In this document: positions 37,066 to 45,866 of the stretch, piece by piece
Layout of the letters: every line of letters begins with the position of its first letter
Numbering within the stretch: position 1 is the stretch's first letter
Assembly (NCBI GenBank): GCA_903876795.1
Contig: CAIRBK010000075.1
Coordinates: 1-64,000 of the forward strand
Origin: an uncultured Verrucomicrobiota bacterium
GTDB taxonomy: Bacteria > Verrucomicrobiota > Verrucomicrobiia > Opitutales > Opitutaceae
Direction: 5' to 3'
DNA: 64,000 bases
Program-made: the position numbers and the translations under genes
The notes under the pieces: model-generated
The model's database searches: none
Told to the model about the DNA's origin: nothing
The model's input: only the letters and a program-made list of their open reading frames with translations

Positions 37066-37250
37066 GCTGGGAAACGTTTAAGGCGTTAGCGGGAACGGAA
37101 AGAGACGCCTCCGAAAAATCATTGGCAAGCGTCGATTGCCTTAAGCGGAATTTTTGGACCACCGCTCGGCCCGATCCAGCCTGCCGGAGTTACGACTTGG
37201 CGTGGCCGCATGTGCGCGTAGAAACAAGCCGACCTCGAGAGGTTTTTTTT

Positions 37251-37550
37251 ATGAGCCAACCTATCAGCACAGCCGAGCAGGCCGGCGACATTCGCCAAGC
37301 GCAGCTTTGGCACGAGAATGCGATTCTGCCCAACGGCCACATCTCTTTTTTGATGGCGCCGGGGGTCTTTCTGGCCTCTCGAACCGGGGTGCTGGTGCGT
37401 AATCACGGAGGAGTCCGGTCGTCGGCCGACCCGTTGCGGGTTGCCGGTGTTTATGGCGGCTTGGCCGCTGTATGCGCGGTGTTGGGCGTGGTATGGGTCT
37501 TGGTGCAGTCGCCGAAGGTGGTCATGGTGTTCTTTGGCAAAGTCGGCTAA
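37251..37550 (+). CDS. Small hypothetical protein with one C-terminal membrane helix
   Basis: 99 residues, not recognised. The N-terminal half is soluble and ends in FLMAPGVFLASRTGVLVRNHGG. A hydrophobic helix lies at about residues 65-92 (LAAVCAVLGVVWVLVQSPKVV). An in-frame extension upstream exists, but the ATG at 37251 follows a T-rich stretch and gives a clean start. It ends 10 bases before ribBA on the same strand and may be co-transcribed with it. Confidence 0.6.
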   Translation: MSQPISTAEQAGDIRQAQLWHENAILPNGHISFLMAPGVFLASRTGVLVRNHGGVRSSADPLRVAGVYGGLAAVCAVLGVVWVLVQSPKVVMVFFGKVG

Positions 37551-37560
37551 TTTTCGTCAC

Positions 37561-38676
37561 ATGAATACAACCGCTCATTCTTTTGATCCCGTGGAGGACG
37601 CCATCGCGGCCATCGCCGCCGGGAAACTTGTCATCGTGGCCGACGACGAGGACCGCGAAAACGAGGGCGACCTCATCATGGCCGCCTCCAAGGCCACCCC
37701 CGAAGCCATCAACATGATGGTGCGCTACGGCAGCGGCATCGTCTGCGTGCCGATGCTCGGGCACCAGCTCGACCGTCTCGGTTTGGGACCGATGGTGGCC
37801 AAGAACCGCGAGGTGCACCGCACCGACTTCGCGGTGAGCGTTGACGCCAGCGAGGGGGTGACGACCGGAGTGAGCGCTTACGACCGCACGGTGGCGATCA
37901 AGATATTGGCGGATCCGTCGGCCCGTGCCGACCAACTCGTGCAACCGGGACATATCTTCCCTTTGCGCGCCCGTCCGGGCGGCGTGCTTGAGCGCGCCGG
38001 CCACACCGAGGCGGCGGTCGATCTGGCCATGCTCGCCGGGCTCGAGCCCGCCGGCGTGATCTGCGAACTCGTCAACGACGACGGCACCATGCAGCGCCTG
38101 CCGCAGCTTGTTGAGTTTAAGCACCGCTTCGGGCTGAAGATGATCTCGATCGAGCAGCTCATCGCCCACCGGCTGAAGCGGGAGAAGCTGGTGGAGAAGA
38201 TCGGCGAGAGCCCCTTTGCCTCGGCTTACGGGCAGTTCACCGTCCATGTGTTTCGCAGTCGGCTTGATCGTCGCCACCACTTGGCCCTCACGATGGGTGA
38301 CCTCGACGCAGTCACGCCCGCCTTGGTGCGCGTCCATAGCGCCAACGTGTTGACCGATGTTTTCCACGGACGCGATTGTGGTGTTCCTGCCGACGTGCTT
38401 GAGGCCAGCCTGCGGCTGATCGCCCAGGCCGGTCGCGGCGCCGTGCTCTACATGGAGCCGCTCAACGCCGGTGAGGCGCTGATGCACAAGCTCAACCCTG
38501 CCAAGGCCGCCGACGCCCCCCCCGCCATGGGGCTGCGCGACTATGGCATCGGCGCGCAGATCCTCGGGTCGCTCGGGCTCAAAAAAATCCGGCTGATTTC
38601 CAACAGCCACCGCAAGGTCGTCGGTTTGGAGGCCTACGGCATCGAGCTAGTCGAACAGATTCCGGTGCGCGGTTGA
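37561..38676 (+). CDS. ribB: 3,4-dihydroxy-2-butanone-4-phosphate synthase with degenerate GTP cyclohydrolase II domain (RibBA/RibBX type)
   Basis: Riboflavin synthesis. Residues ~1-205 are a complete RibB domain (VIVADDEDRENEGDLIMAA, then GVTTGVSAYDRTVAI, and HIFPLRARPGGVLERAGHTE). Residues ~210-371 align with RibA, but the RibA hallmarks are missing: the zinc-binding C-x2-GD...CDC cluster reads HSANVLTDVFHGRDCGV, keeping one Cys, and the RGQEGRG motif reads AGRGAVLY. The enzyme is therefore probably monofunctional RibB, like the described RibBX hybrids, with GTP cyclohydrolase supplied elsewhere. Start at the ATG 37561; the frame is open further upstream, overlapping the previous gene. Confidence 0.88.
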   Translation: MNTTAHSFDPVEDAIAAIAAGKLVIVADDEDRENEGDLIMAASKATPEAINMMVRYGSGIVCVPMLGHQLDRLGLGPMVAKNREVHRTDFAVSVDASEGVTTGVSAYDRTVAIKILADPSARADQLVQPGHIFPLRARPGGVLERAGHTEAAVDLAMLAGLEPAGVICELVNDDGTMQRLPQLVEFKHRFGLKMISIEQLIAHRLKREKLVEKIGESPFASAYGQFTVHVFRSRLDRRHHLALTMGDLDAVTPALVRVHSANVLTDVFHGRDCGVPADVLEASLRLIAQAGRGAVLYMEPLNAGEALMHKLNPAKAADAPPAMGLRDYGIGAQILGSLGLKKIRLISNSHRKVVGLEAYGIELVEQIPVRG

Positions 38677-38693
38677 ATGCAGGCCATTGCAAA

Positions 38694-38703
38694 TTTGCGC
38701 AAA
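38694..38703. promoter_or_regulatory. 10-bp perfect palindrome upstream of the sugar ABC operon (possible operator)
   Basis: TTTGCGCAAA is a perfect palindrome with a CG centre, as in LacI-type operators, 58 bases before the binding-protein start. A pattern match only; no regulator gene is adjacent. Confidence 0.25.
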
Positions 38704-38760
38704 GCTCGAACGCGTGCGTGACAAAGGGATGCTGCGTGGCACTTATGGGAGACCTTCCCC

Positions 38761-39765
38761 ATGAATGCCTTCCTTCGCACCTGCCTGCCGCTTTCGTTTA
38801 CCGCCCTGCTGTTTCTCTCTGCCTGCGGCAAATCGCCCGAAGCCGCCTCGACCGCCGATGGCAAGCCGTCCTCGCCCGCCAAGATCACCCTCGCCGTGAT
38901 TCCCAAGGCCACCACGCACTCCTATTGGAAGGCCGCCGAGGCCGGTGCCAGGCGTGCCGCCGCCGAATTCAACGTTCAGCTCGAATGGCAGGGGCCCCTC
39001 GACGACTCCAAAGTCGCCGATCAGATCGGCATTTTCAACAACCTGGCGGCTTCCGGCGTTCAGGGCATCCTGCTTTCGCCGTGCGACGACAAGGCCCTGG
39101 CTCCCCATGTGCGCACCGCCGCCAAACGCGGCATTCCCATCGCCATCTTTGATTCGCCTCTCGACGCCAAGGCCGGCGTTGACTACATCAATTTCACCGC
39201 CACCGACAACAAGGCCGCCGGAGCCACCGCCGCCAAGGCGCTCGTCAACCTGGTCGGCTCCGCGCCCGCCCACGGCGGCAAGGTACTCGTGATCCGGTTC
39301 ACCGAGGGCTCCGCCAGCACCCGTCTCCGCGAGGAGGGTTTCATCAACGAACTCGCCGCCTCCGGCCCGGGGCTCGCCATCGCCGCCAAGCAGTTCACGG
39401 ACGGCTCCATGGCCGGCGCCCAACGTGTCGCCGAGACGCTCCTGGGCGGATTCGTCAAAGACAACAAGCTGGAGCTGGCCGCCATTTTCGCCTCCAACCA
39501 GCCCACGGCGGAGGGCACCTACAACGCACTCCGGGCCCTGCGGGAAAAAGGCGTCGAGGTCGTCGCCAAGTTCGTCGGTTTCGATGATTCCACCTTGCTC
39601 ACCCAGGGACTGCAAAACGGCGTGATCGACACTCTGGTGGTGCAGGACCCCGAGAAGATGGGCTACCTCGGCGTGAAGTCGCTCGTCGATCACCTCAACG
39701 GCAAGCCGGTCGAAGCCTACACCGATACCGGCGTGACCGTTAAGACCAAGGTTTCCGCCCCCTGA
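38761..39765 (+). CDS. Sugar ABC transporter substrate-binding lipoprotein (ribose/xylose type)
   Basis: 334 residues. A lipoprotein signal peptide ends at LLFLSACGKS, with Cys as the lipidated residue. The rest is a Peripla_BP_4 fold of two lobes: ITLAVIPKATTHSYWKAAEAGARRAA opens it, then GVQGILLSPCDDKALAPHV, and the ending DTLVVQDPEKMGYLGVKSLVDHL is typical. It is the first gene of a three-gene import operon with the ATPase 9 bases and the permease about 1.5 kb downstream. The sugar is unknown, as no catabolic genes are linked. Confidence 0.92.
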   Translation: MNAFLRTCLPLSFTALLFLSACGKSPEAASTADGKPSSPAKITLAVIPKATTHSYWKAAEAGARRAAAEFNVQLEWQGPLDDSKVADQIGIFNNLAASGVQGILLSPCDDKALAPHVRTAAKRGIPIAIFDSPLDAKAGVDYINFTATDNKAAGATAAKALVNLVGSAPAHGGKVLVIRFTEGSASTRLREEGFINELAASGPGLAIAAKQFTDGSMAGAQRVAETLLGGFVKDNKLELAAIFASNQPTAEGTYNALRALREKGVEVVAKFVGFDDSTLLTQGLQNGVIDTLVVQDPEKMGYLGVKSLVDHLNGKPVEAYTDTGVTVKTKVSAP

Positions 39766-39774
39766 TTTCCGCCC

Positions 39775-41298
39775 GTGTCCGCCGCAACGCTCCTCTCCGT
39801 TTCGGGCGTCCAAAAAAACTTCGGCGCCACCCGGGCGTTGAGGGGCGTCGATCTCACGCTGGGGCGGGGCGAGGTGCTCGCCCTGATCGGCGAGAACGGG
39901 GCCGGGAAGAGCACGCTGATGAAGGTGCTCTCCGGCGCGCACCGGGCCGACGCCGGCGAGATGACGCTTGAATCCGAGCCGTATCGGCCCGCCGGCCCGC
40001 TCCACGCCCGCAGTCTCGGCGTCTGCATGATATACCAGGAGCTCGCGCTCGCGCCCCACCTCAGCGCGATGGAAAACATCCTGCTCGGCATCGAGCCAAC
40101 CATCGGCCCGTTCATGAACTGGCGGGAGACCCGCGCCATCGCCCGCCGCGCGCTCGACGAGGTCGGCCTGACCGCGCTCGATCCCGCCACGCCCGTCGCC
40201 GAACTCTCCATCGCCGAACGGCAGCTCGTTGAAATCGCCCGCGCCGTCGCCGTCGGTTGCAAGGTCCTCGTGCTCGACGAGCCGACCAGCTCGCTTACGC
40301 GGAAGGACGTGCAGGCTCTCTTCGCGCTGGTGCGCCGCCTGAAATCGAAGGGCGTCGCCATCGTTTACATCAGCCACGCGCTCGAGGAGGTCGAGGCGCT
40401 CTGCGACCGGTTCACCGTCATGCGCGACGGCGAGACCGTGGGCCACGGCCGCGTCGGCGAGGTCCCGGTTCACCGCATCATCGCCATGATGGTCGGCCGC
40501 GACGTGGCCGATCTCTATCCCCGTTCCGCTCACACCCCGGGCGAACCGGTGCTGGAGCTCCGCGCCTTGGCCGGCGCGAAACTTCCGAAGTCCGCCGGCC
40601 TCTCCCTCCGGCGCGGCGAGGTGCTGGGCATCGCCGGCCTGATCGGCTCCGGTCGCACGGAGACCTTGCGCGCACTCTTCGGACTCGACCCGGTGGCCGC
40701 CGGCGAGCTGCGCATCCACGGCCGGCCCGCGCCCTCCGCCGGTCCGGCCGTGCGCTGGGCCCAGGGACTCGGCCTGGTCAGCGAGGACCGCAAAACCGAG
40801 GGCCTCGCGCAAAATCTCTCCGTCGCCGAAAACCTCACGCTCTCCAGGCTGGACGGGCTCGGCCCGTGGCGCTTCGTGCGTCCGTCGCGCCAGAACGCCG
40901 CCGCCGCGCCGTGGATACAGGCGTTCCCCATCAAATGCCAGGGCGGCGAGCAGCCCGTCGAGGCACTCTCGGGCGGCAACCAGCAGAAAGTCGCCATCGC
41001 CCGGCTGCTCCACCATGACTGCGACGTGTTGCTCCTCGACGAACCCACCCGCGGCATCGACGTGGGTTCCAAGGCGCAGATCTACACCTGGATCGACCGG
41101 CTCGCGCTTGGCGACCCCGCCGCCGGCAAAGCCCCCAAGGCCGTGCTGGTCGTTTCCAGTTATCTGCCGGAGCTGCTCGGCATCTGCGACCGCATCGCCG
41201 TGATGACCCGCGGCGTCCTCGGCGAAGCCAGACCCGTCGCCGAGTGGACCGAACATTCACTAATGCTGGCCGCCACCGGCCAGGATCAGCGCGCCTGA
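39775..41298 (+). CDS. Sugar ABC transporter ATP-binding protein (RbsA-like, two ATPase domains)
   Basis: 507 residues with two fused ABC domains. The first has Walker A GENGAGKSTLMKVLSGA and signature LSIAERQLVEIARA. The second has the modified Walker A GLIGSGRTETLRALFG and signature LSGGNQQKVAIARLL, with Walker B VLLLDEPTRGIDVG. This is the standard RbsA/XylG/MglA form. Start is GTG at 39775. It is co-transcribed with the flanking binding protein and permease. Confidence 0.94.
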   Translation: MSAATLLSVSGVQKNFGATRALRGVDLTLGRGEVLALIGENGAGKSTLMKVLSGAHRADAGEMTLESEPYRPAGPLHARSLGVCMIYQELALAPHLSAMENILLGIEPTIGPFMNWRETRAIARRALDEVGLTALDPATPVAELSIAERQLVEIARAVAVGCKVLVLDEPTSSLTRKDVQALFALVRRLKSKGVAIVYISHALEEVEALCDRFTVMRDGETVGHGRVGEVPVHRIIAMMVGRDVADLYPRSAHTPGEPVLELRALAGAKLPKSAGLSLRRGEVLGIAGLIGSGRTETLRALFGLDPVAAGELRIHGRPAPSAGPAVRWAQGLGLVSEDRKTEGLAQNLSVAENLTLSRLDGLGPWRFVRPSRQNAAAAPWIQAFPIKCQGGEQPVEALSGGNQQKVAIARLLHHDCDVLLLDEPTRGIDVGSKAQIYTWIDRLALGDPAAGKAPKAVLVVSSYLPELLGICDRIAVMTRGVLGEARPVAEWTEHSLMLAATGQDQRA

Positions 41299-41308
41299 TT
41301 TCTCAACA

Positions 41309-42340
41309 ATGTCATCGTCCGTCTCCCCCAAAAAATCCTCGCGCGTGCTCACCCTGCTGGGCCGCCTGGCCGCGCTCGCCGCCGTGTATGCGTTCTTCGC
41401 CATCCTCACGCCGGGTGCCAAGGGCTTTACCTCCGACGCCAACACCCAGCTCATGCTGCAGGACATCGCCGTCGTCGCCATGGCCGCCATCGGCATGACC
41501 ATCGTGATCATCGCCGGTGGCATCGATCTCTCGGCCGGTTCGGCCATCGCGTTGTCGATGATAACGACCGCCCATGTGCTCAACCTCGGTCCCGACGGCT
41601 CCAGACTGGTGCTGCAACACCCGGTGCTCCTGCCGCTCCTCGCCATCGTGGCCGCCGTGGGCGTGTCGGTGGCGATCGGTTTCATCAACGGCGCCCTCGT
41701 CACTTGGCTGCGCATCGTGCCCTTCATCATCACGCTCGGCACGATGCAGATGGCCCGCGGCCTGGCCAAGCTCGTGGCCAACGAGCAGAACATTTATCCG
41801 CCCGCCGAAGTGCAGGATTTCTGGATCGCGCGTCTGCTCGATCCCGCGAAGACCGTCTTCACCTGGCCCTTTCTGCCGGCGGCGGTGTGGTTGGTGATCG
41901 GCGCGGCCGTCCTCACCGCGCTGTTCCTGCGCTACACGCGCCTTGGGCGGCATATTTTCGCCCTCGGCTCCAACGAAAAAACCGCCGTCCTCTGCGGCGT
42001 GCCGGTGGCGCGCACCAAGGTCCTCGTCTACATGATCGGCGGCCTCTTCAGCGGCCTGGCCGGTGTTCTGTTTTTCGCGCGGCTCGGGGCGATCGGGCAG
42101 CCTACCGAGGCGATCGGTTACGAATTGTTTGTGATCGCGGCGGCGGTGATCGGCGGCGCGAGCCTGCTCGGCGGACGCGGCACGATCCTCGGCACCATGA
42201 TCGGCGCGCTCATCATCACCATCCTGCGCAACGGCGGCGTGAAAATGGGCTGGCCGCAATACACGCAGGAGATCGTCATGGGCGCGGTCATCATCGTGGC
42301 GGTGGCGATCGACAACCTGCGCCAGCGCGGCCGGTCTTGA
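41309..42340 (+). CDS. Sugar ABC transporter permease (RbsC-like)
   Basis: 343 residues with eight to ten hydrophobic helices. The BPD_transp_2 family pattern is clear: MTIVIIAGGIDLSAGSAIAL near the N-terminus and GGASLLGGRGTILGTMIGAL near the C-terminus. It starts 10 bases after the ATPase stop. With no second permease, it presumably forms a homodimer, as RbsC does. Confidence 0.93.
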   Translation: MSSSVSPKKSSRVLTLLGRLAALAAVYAFFAILTPGAKGFTSDANTQLMLQDIAVVAMAAIGMTIVIIAGGIDLSAGSAIALSMITTAHVLNLGPDGSRLVLQHPVLLPLLAIVAAVGVSVAIGFINGALVTWLRIVPFIITLGTMQMARGLAKLVANEQNIYPPAEVQDFWIARLLDPAKTVFTWPFLPAAVWLVIGAAVLTALFLRYTRLGRHIFALGSNEKTAVLCGVPVARTKVLVYMIGGLFSGLAGVLFFARLGAIGQPTEAIGYELFVIAAAVIGGASLLGGRGTILGTMIGALIITILRNGGVKMGWPQYTQEIVMGAVIIVAVAIDNLRQRGRS

Positions 42341-42382
42341 AACGTCACTGGCTTCCCGGCGAAAACCGGGTAGCCTGAACGC

Positions 42383-42907
42383 ATGGCATCCCATAAATCT
42401 CTCGTTCTCGGCGGCGGTTGCTTTTGGTGCACCGAGGCCGCCTATGAATTGTTGCCCGGTGTCGTGTCGGTGGTGAGCGGTTACGCCGGCGGCGCCCGCC
42501 CCAACCCGACCTACGAACAAGTCTGCACCGGCGTCTCCGGCCACGCGGAGGTCATCCGCATCGATTACGACCCGGAGCGGATCGCGCTGGAAACGGTGAT
42601 CGATTTTTTTTGGAAGATCCACGATCCGACCACGCTCAACCGCCAGGGCGCCGACGAGGGCACGCAGTATCGCTCGGTCATTTTTTACGCCGATGCGGAG
42701 CAAAAGGCCGCCGCCGAGGCTTCTCTCGCCCGCGCCAACCCCGGATGGGGCGGCCGCATCGTCACGCAGATCGCCCCGCTGGAGACATTTTACGAGGCCG
42801 AGGCGTATCATCAGGATTATTTCCGCAACAACCCCTACGGAGGCTACTGCCAGGCCGTCATCCGCCCCAAGGTGGACAAGCTCAAGAAAGCCCTGTCCGC
42901 CGGCTGA
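42383..42907 (+). CDS. msrA: Peptide-methionine (S)-S-oxide reductase
   Basis: Repairs oxidised methionine, S-epimer specific. 174 residues. The catalytic cysteine is in LGGGCFWCTEAAYELLPGV (residue ~13); the family motif is GCFWC. Further conserved blocks are GYAGGARPNPTYEQVCTG, DPTTLNRQGADEGTQYRSVI and YHQDYFRNNPYGGYC. There is no signal peptide, so it is cytoplasmic. It is not fused to MsrB. It lies after the sugar transporter, 42 bases from its end. Confidence 0.97.
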   Translation: MASHKSLVLGGGCFWCTEAAYELLPGVVSVVSGYAGGARPNPTYEQVCTGVSGHAEVIRIDYDPERIALETVIDFFWKIHDPTTLNRQGADEGTQYRSVIFYADAEQKAAAEASLARANPGWGGRIVTQIAPLETFYEAEAYHQDYFRNNPYGGYCQAVIRPKVDKLKKALSAG

Positions 42908-42934
42908 ACCTCCCCCCCGCCAACGACTCTCATC

Positions 42935-42975
42935 CCCCGGGAACAACTAACACAATGGGTTAGTTGTTCCCGGGG
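42935..42975. terminator. Perfect 17-bp stem-loop between msrA and hslO
   Basis: Left arm 42935-42951, loop of 7 bases (42952-42958), right arm 42959-42975, with all 17 pairs perfect (CCCCGGGAACAACTAAC and its complement). No T run follows on either strand, so it is not a standard intrinsic terminator. It could be an RNA-stabilising or palindromic repeat element. Confidence 0.55.
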
Positions 42976-43067
42976 CGGGTGGCGGTGAATCAGGCCGGGG
43001 ATGGGCGTCGGCAGCGGGGTGTGATGCGGCGGCTTTACATCCCGGGTTTCCGGGCAACGCTGCGCGC

Positions 43068-43871
43068 ATGTCCGATTCGACGCCCGTCAATCCCGCCAGC
43101 TCCGGCCTGGAGGTCACCACCTGGTTTGTGCGCAGCCGCAACGCGCTTTATACCCGGGCCGACTTCGGTCCGCTCTACGTGGACTACTTCCTGCACCTCT
43201 CCGACCACGCCATCAAGGTCTCCCCCGAACACGCCGAGTTGTTCAAACGCGCCCTTGCCGCCTATGTGCTCCACGCCGTGTCGCGTCCGTGGAACGAACT
43301 CACCGCTTGGACCATCAATTTCCAAAACCCGTTGGTGAACCTCTTTCTCACCGGCGACAACGCCGACGGCTCGGTCACCGGCCGGGTGTTCGACGAAAAC
43401 GTGAAGGAGCTGCCCGCCAACCTGTTTTTCGCCGATGTCATCCGGGGCAAGCAGCCCAAGCGCCGCAGCTCCGTCGAGTTCAACGGAGCCGATCCCCTCC
43501 TGGCGGTGGAGACTTATTACCGGCAGAGCGAGCAGCGGCCGGCACGGTTTTTCCAGACGGGCGAGGAGGAATTCGCCCTGGTCGCCGCTCATCCCGACTT
43601 TGACGAAGCCTGGTTCGAGGCGCTGACCGTCGAACAGGTTGCGCGCATCCCCGGGGCCGAACCGCTCGGGCAACTCGAGAAACGCGTCTACCGCTGGCAC
43701 TGCGGGTGCAACCAGCGGCGCATGTTGGAGGTGCTCGCGCCGGTCTTCCGGCAGGACGCCGCCGGGCTCTTCGGCGACGACGAAAAAATCGAGATCCGGT
43801 GCCCGCGCTGCGCGGCGCGCCATGCGGTGACGCGCGAGGCCCTGGAGGCGTTTGTGGCCGACTCCAAATGA
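43068..43871 (+). CDS. hslO: Hsp33 family redox-regulated chaperone
   Basis: Holding chaperone activated by oxidation. 267 residues. The C-terminal zinc switch is visible: WHCGCNQRRMLEVLAPVF gives C-x-C and EIRCPRCAARHAV gives C-x-x-C, about 40 residues apart, which together bind zinc in the reduced form. The N-terminal domain (FVRSRNALYTRADFGPLYVD, then ALAAYVLHAVSRPWNE) is divergent from the Escherichia coli protein, so the call rests chiefly on the cysteine pattern, the length and the C-terminal fold. Its last bases overlap the tcdA start (ATGA). Confidence 0.8.
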   Translation: MSDSTPVNPASSGLEVTTWFVRSRNALYTRADFGPLYVDYFLHLSDHAIKVSPEHAELFKRALAAYVLHAVSRPWNELTAWTINFQNPLVNLFLTGDNADGSVTGRVFDENVKELPANLFFADVIRGKQPKRRSSVEFNGADPLLAVETYYRQSEQRPARFFQTGEEEFALVAAHPDFDEAWFEALTVEQVARIPGAEPLGQLEKRVYRWHCGCNQRRMLEVLAPVFRQDAAGLFGDDEKIEIRCPRCAARHAVTREALEAFVADSK

Positions 43872-44680
43872 GCGTCGGCGACACGGCGGGTGGTGATTAC
43901 TCGGACCGTTTCGGGGGCGTGGGCCGCCTGCTTGGCCGCGCCGCGCTTGCCCGCCTGCAAGCCGCGCATGTGTGCGTGGTCGGCGTGGGCGGAGTCGGTT
44001 CGTGGACGGTCGAAGGCCTGGCCCGCACCGGCGTGGGCGCGCTCACGCTGGTCGACCTCGACGACGTTTGCGTGACCAACGTCAACCGCCAGCTTCCCGC
44101 GCTCGACGGCCAGATCGGCCGGCCGAAAGTCGCGGTGCTGGCCGACCGCGTGCGGCTCATCAACCCCTCGTGCCGGGTGACCGCGCTCACGGATTTCTTC
44201 ACGGCGTCGACCGCCGAGGCGATGCTGGGCGCGACGCGCTTTGACTGCGTGGTGGACGCGATTGATGACACCACCAACAAGGCGCTGCTCATCGCCGAGT
44301 GCGTGCGGCGCGGGCTGCCCTGCGTGACGGTGGGCGGCGCGGGCGGGAAGCGCCGCGCCACGGGGATACTGGCGGGTGACCTCGGCGAGTCGGGCGGGGA
44401 TGATTTGTTACGCCTGCTGCGGAGGAAACTGCGCCACGACCACGGACTCCGGCCCGATGCGAACAAACGCTACGGCGTGCGCTGTGTTTATTCGCAGGAG
44501 CGGCCGGTGTTCCCGTGGGCGGACGGCACCTGTGCGGCGACGCCCGAGCCGGGCGGCAACCTCAAGCTCGACTGCGCGAGCGGCTTCGGCACGGCGGTGT
44601 GGGTGACGGGTGCCTTCGGCCTCGCGGCGGCGCAGGAGGCGGTCGGTGTCCTCGTGTCGACGCAGCCGACGCCGCGTTGA
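43868..44680 (+). CDS. tcdA: tRNA threonylcarbamoyladenosine dehydratase (TcdA/CsdL, E1-like)
   Basis: Cyclises t6A37 of tRNA to ct6A using ATP. 270 residues. The ThiF/E1 nucleotide-binding motif is VCVVGVGGVGSWTVEGLAR, followed by LTLVDLDDVCVTNVNRQL, with the Asp and Asn/Arg residues of the adenylation site. A later block VDAIDDTTNKALLIAECVRR is typical of TcdA. The start ATG overlaps the hslO stop (ATGA), so translation is probably coupled. Confidence 0.92.
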   Translation: MSVGDTAGGDYSDRFGGVGRLLGRAALARLQAAHVCVVGVGGVGSWTVEGLARTGVGALTLVDLDDVCVTNVNRQLPALDGQIGRPKVAVLADRVRLINPSCRVTALTDFFTASTAEAMLGATRFDCVVDAIDDTTNKALLIAECVRRGLPCVTVGGAGGKRRATGILAGDLGESGGDDLLRLLRRKLRHDHGLRPDANKRYGVRCVYSQERPVFPWADGTCAATPEPGGNLKLDCASGFGTAVWVTGAFGLAAAQEAVGVLVSTQPTPR

Positions 44681-44865
44681 TCGGAGCTTGGGATTCGGAG
44701 TCCGCCTGAACTGTATTCCTTGGGTTTACGGTCAGGGCTGTTTCCTGGAGTTACTCTGGATTCAACGGCGTCGAATCAGGGTGTGCCTGGTCAACAAACC
44801 GGGCGCGCGGGTTTCTTCGCCGGCAGACTTGTGAGCCGCCGGTCTCCCGCGCATGTTGTGGTCCC

Positions 44866-45561
44866 ATGAAATCCTACATCCGTCCGGTTCTCCTTGGTTC
44901 GGCGCTGCTGTTTGCCCCTGTGGTTCTCAATGCTGAAACGACTCCGGCGCCCGCAGTGGCGGGGGCGTTTTCGGTCCAGCAACTTGCCGACGGGCTCAAG
45001 GCCGGGCTCGGGTCGATCCTCACCCAGTCGCTCGCGGGCAACGCGGTCACGGTGACGCCTCCGCCGGCGCTGGCCAAAATCCAAGCGGCCCTCGGTAAAA
45101 CCGACAAAGGCGCCACCGCGAGTGGTTTTGGCGACGCGTTCAAGGCGGTGGTGGCCCAGGTCGCCCCGCAGGCCGGCGGTCTCTTTCAAGGTGCGCTCAA
45201 GGACGCGAAAATCGAGGACGCCCAGGCTGTGTTGTCCGGCGGCTCCGACGCCGGCACCCGGTTTCTCCAGAATGCGGTCGGCCCGGCGGTGCGCGAAAAG
45301 CTGCTGCCGCTCGTCAAGCAGGCGACGGCCTCCTCGGGGCTGGCGGCCAAGGCCAAGGACATGCTCGCCCTGGCCGGACCTCTGGCCGGTCTCGGCGGCA
45401 ACAAGGCGATGAACGATCTCGACGGTTACCTGACCGACCAGGTGCTGGCCCAGAGCTTTGCCCTCATCGCCAAGCAGGAAGCGGCGGTGCGCGCCAATCC
45501 CTCGCTCATCACCGGAAGCCCGCTGGCGCAAAAGGTCTTCGCCCAATTCAAGGCGAAGTGA
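44866..45561 (+). CDS. DUF4197 family exported protein
   Basis: 231 residues. A signal peptide (VLLGSALLFAPVVLNA) is cleaved near residue 23. The mature part is alpha-helical and has the DUF4197 core: LFQGALKDAKIEDAQAVLSG, followed by GSDAGTRFLQNAVGPAVREKL. Function is unknown for the family; a periplasmic or lipid-associated location is likely. It stands alone on the plus strand, 185 bases after tcdA. Confidence 0.85.
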   Translation: MKSYIRPVLLGSALLFAPVVLNAETTPAPAVAGAFSVQQLADGLKAGLGSILTQSLAGNAVTVTPPPALAKIQAALGKTDKGATASGFGDAFKAVVAQVAPQAGGLFQGALKDAKIEDAQAVLSGGSDAGTRFLQNAVGPAVREKLLPLVKQATASSGLAAKAKDMLALAGPLAGLGGNKAMNDLDGYLTDQVLAQSFALIAKQEAAVRANPSLITGSPLAQKVFAQFKAK

Positions 45562-45605
45562 TGCCGCCGCGTCCCGTCGTCTGGGATTTGAATCGGGTGG
45601 TGTGA

Positions 45606-45723
45606 TACCAAAGGCCGGATGTGTTTAGGCTAAACGATCGCCAAACCGAAATCGCTCCGCGATTCCGCTACGTTGGGAATCCGTAGCGGAACGGCGGGGC
45701 CGTTTCGTTCGGATAGTCTTAAT
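45606..45723. repeat. Dispersed palindromic repeat, family 2, copy 2
   Basis: 118 bp matching 17448-17549. The central inversion TTCCGCTACG / CGTAGCGGAA is perfect here. It starts 44 bases after the DUF4197 stop codon. The remainder of 45562-45866 shows no gene. Confidence 0.85.
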
Positions 45724-45866
45724 GCACTCAACCATTGGAGAGAGACGGGTTGGTGATGCGTCGCCCGCAGGTTGCCAGGATCGCATGACTCAAAAGGACC
45801 GGAGCCACGGGAGTGTTGCGGCCTGGCGGCTGCCCATGAAGCGGACGGCTGCGTGCTGCGCGGCGT

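Noticed and set aside
37066-37250. Possible FMN riboswitch upstream of ribBA
   Set aside because: None of the conserved FMN-box segments were found in this spacer or directly before ribBA.
38743-41256. 837-codon minus-strand open frame over the sugar ABC operon
   Set aside because: No recognisable domains, and it lies opposite genes with clear ABC motifs.
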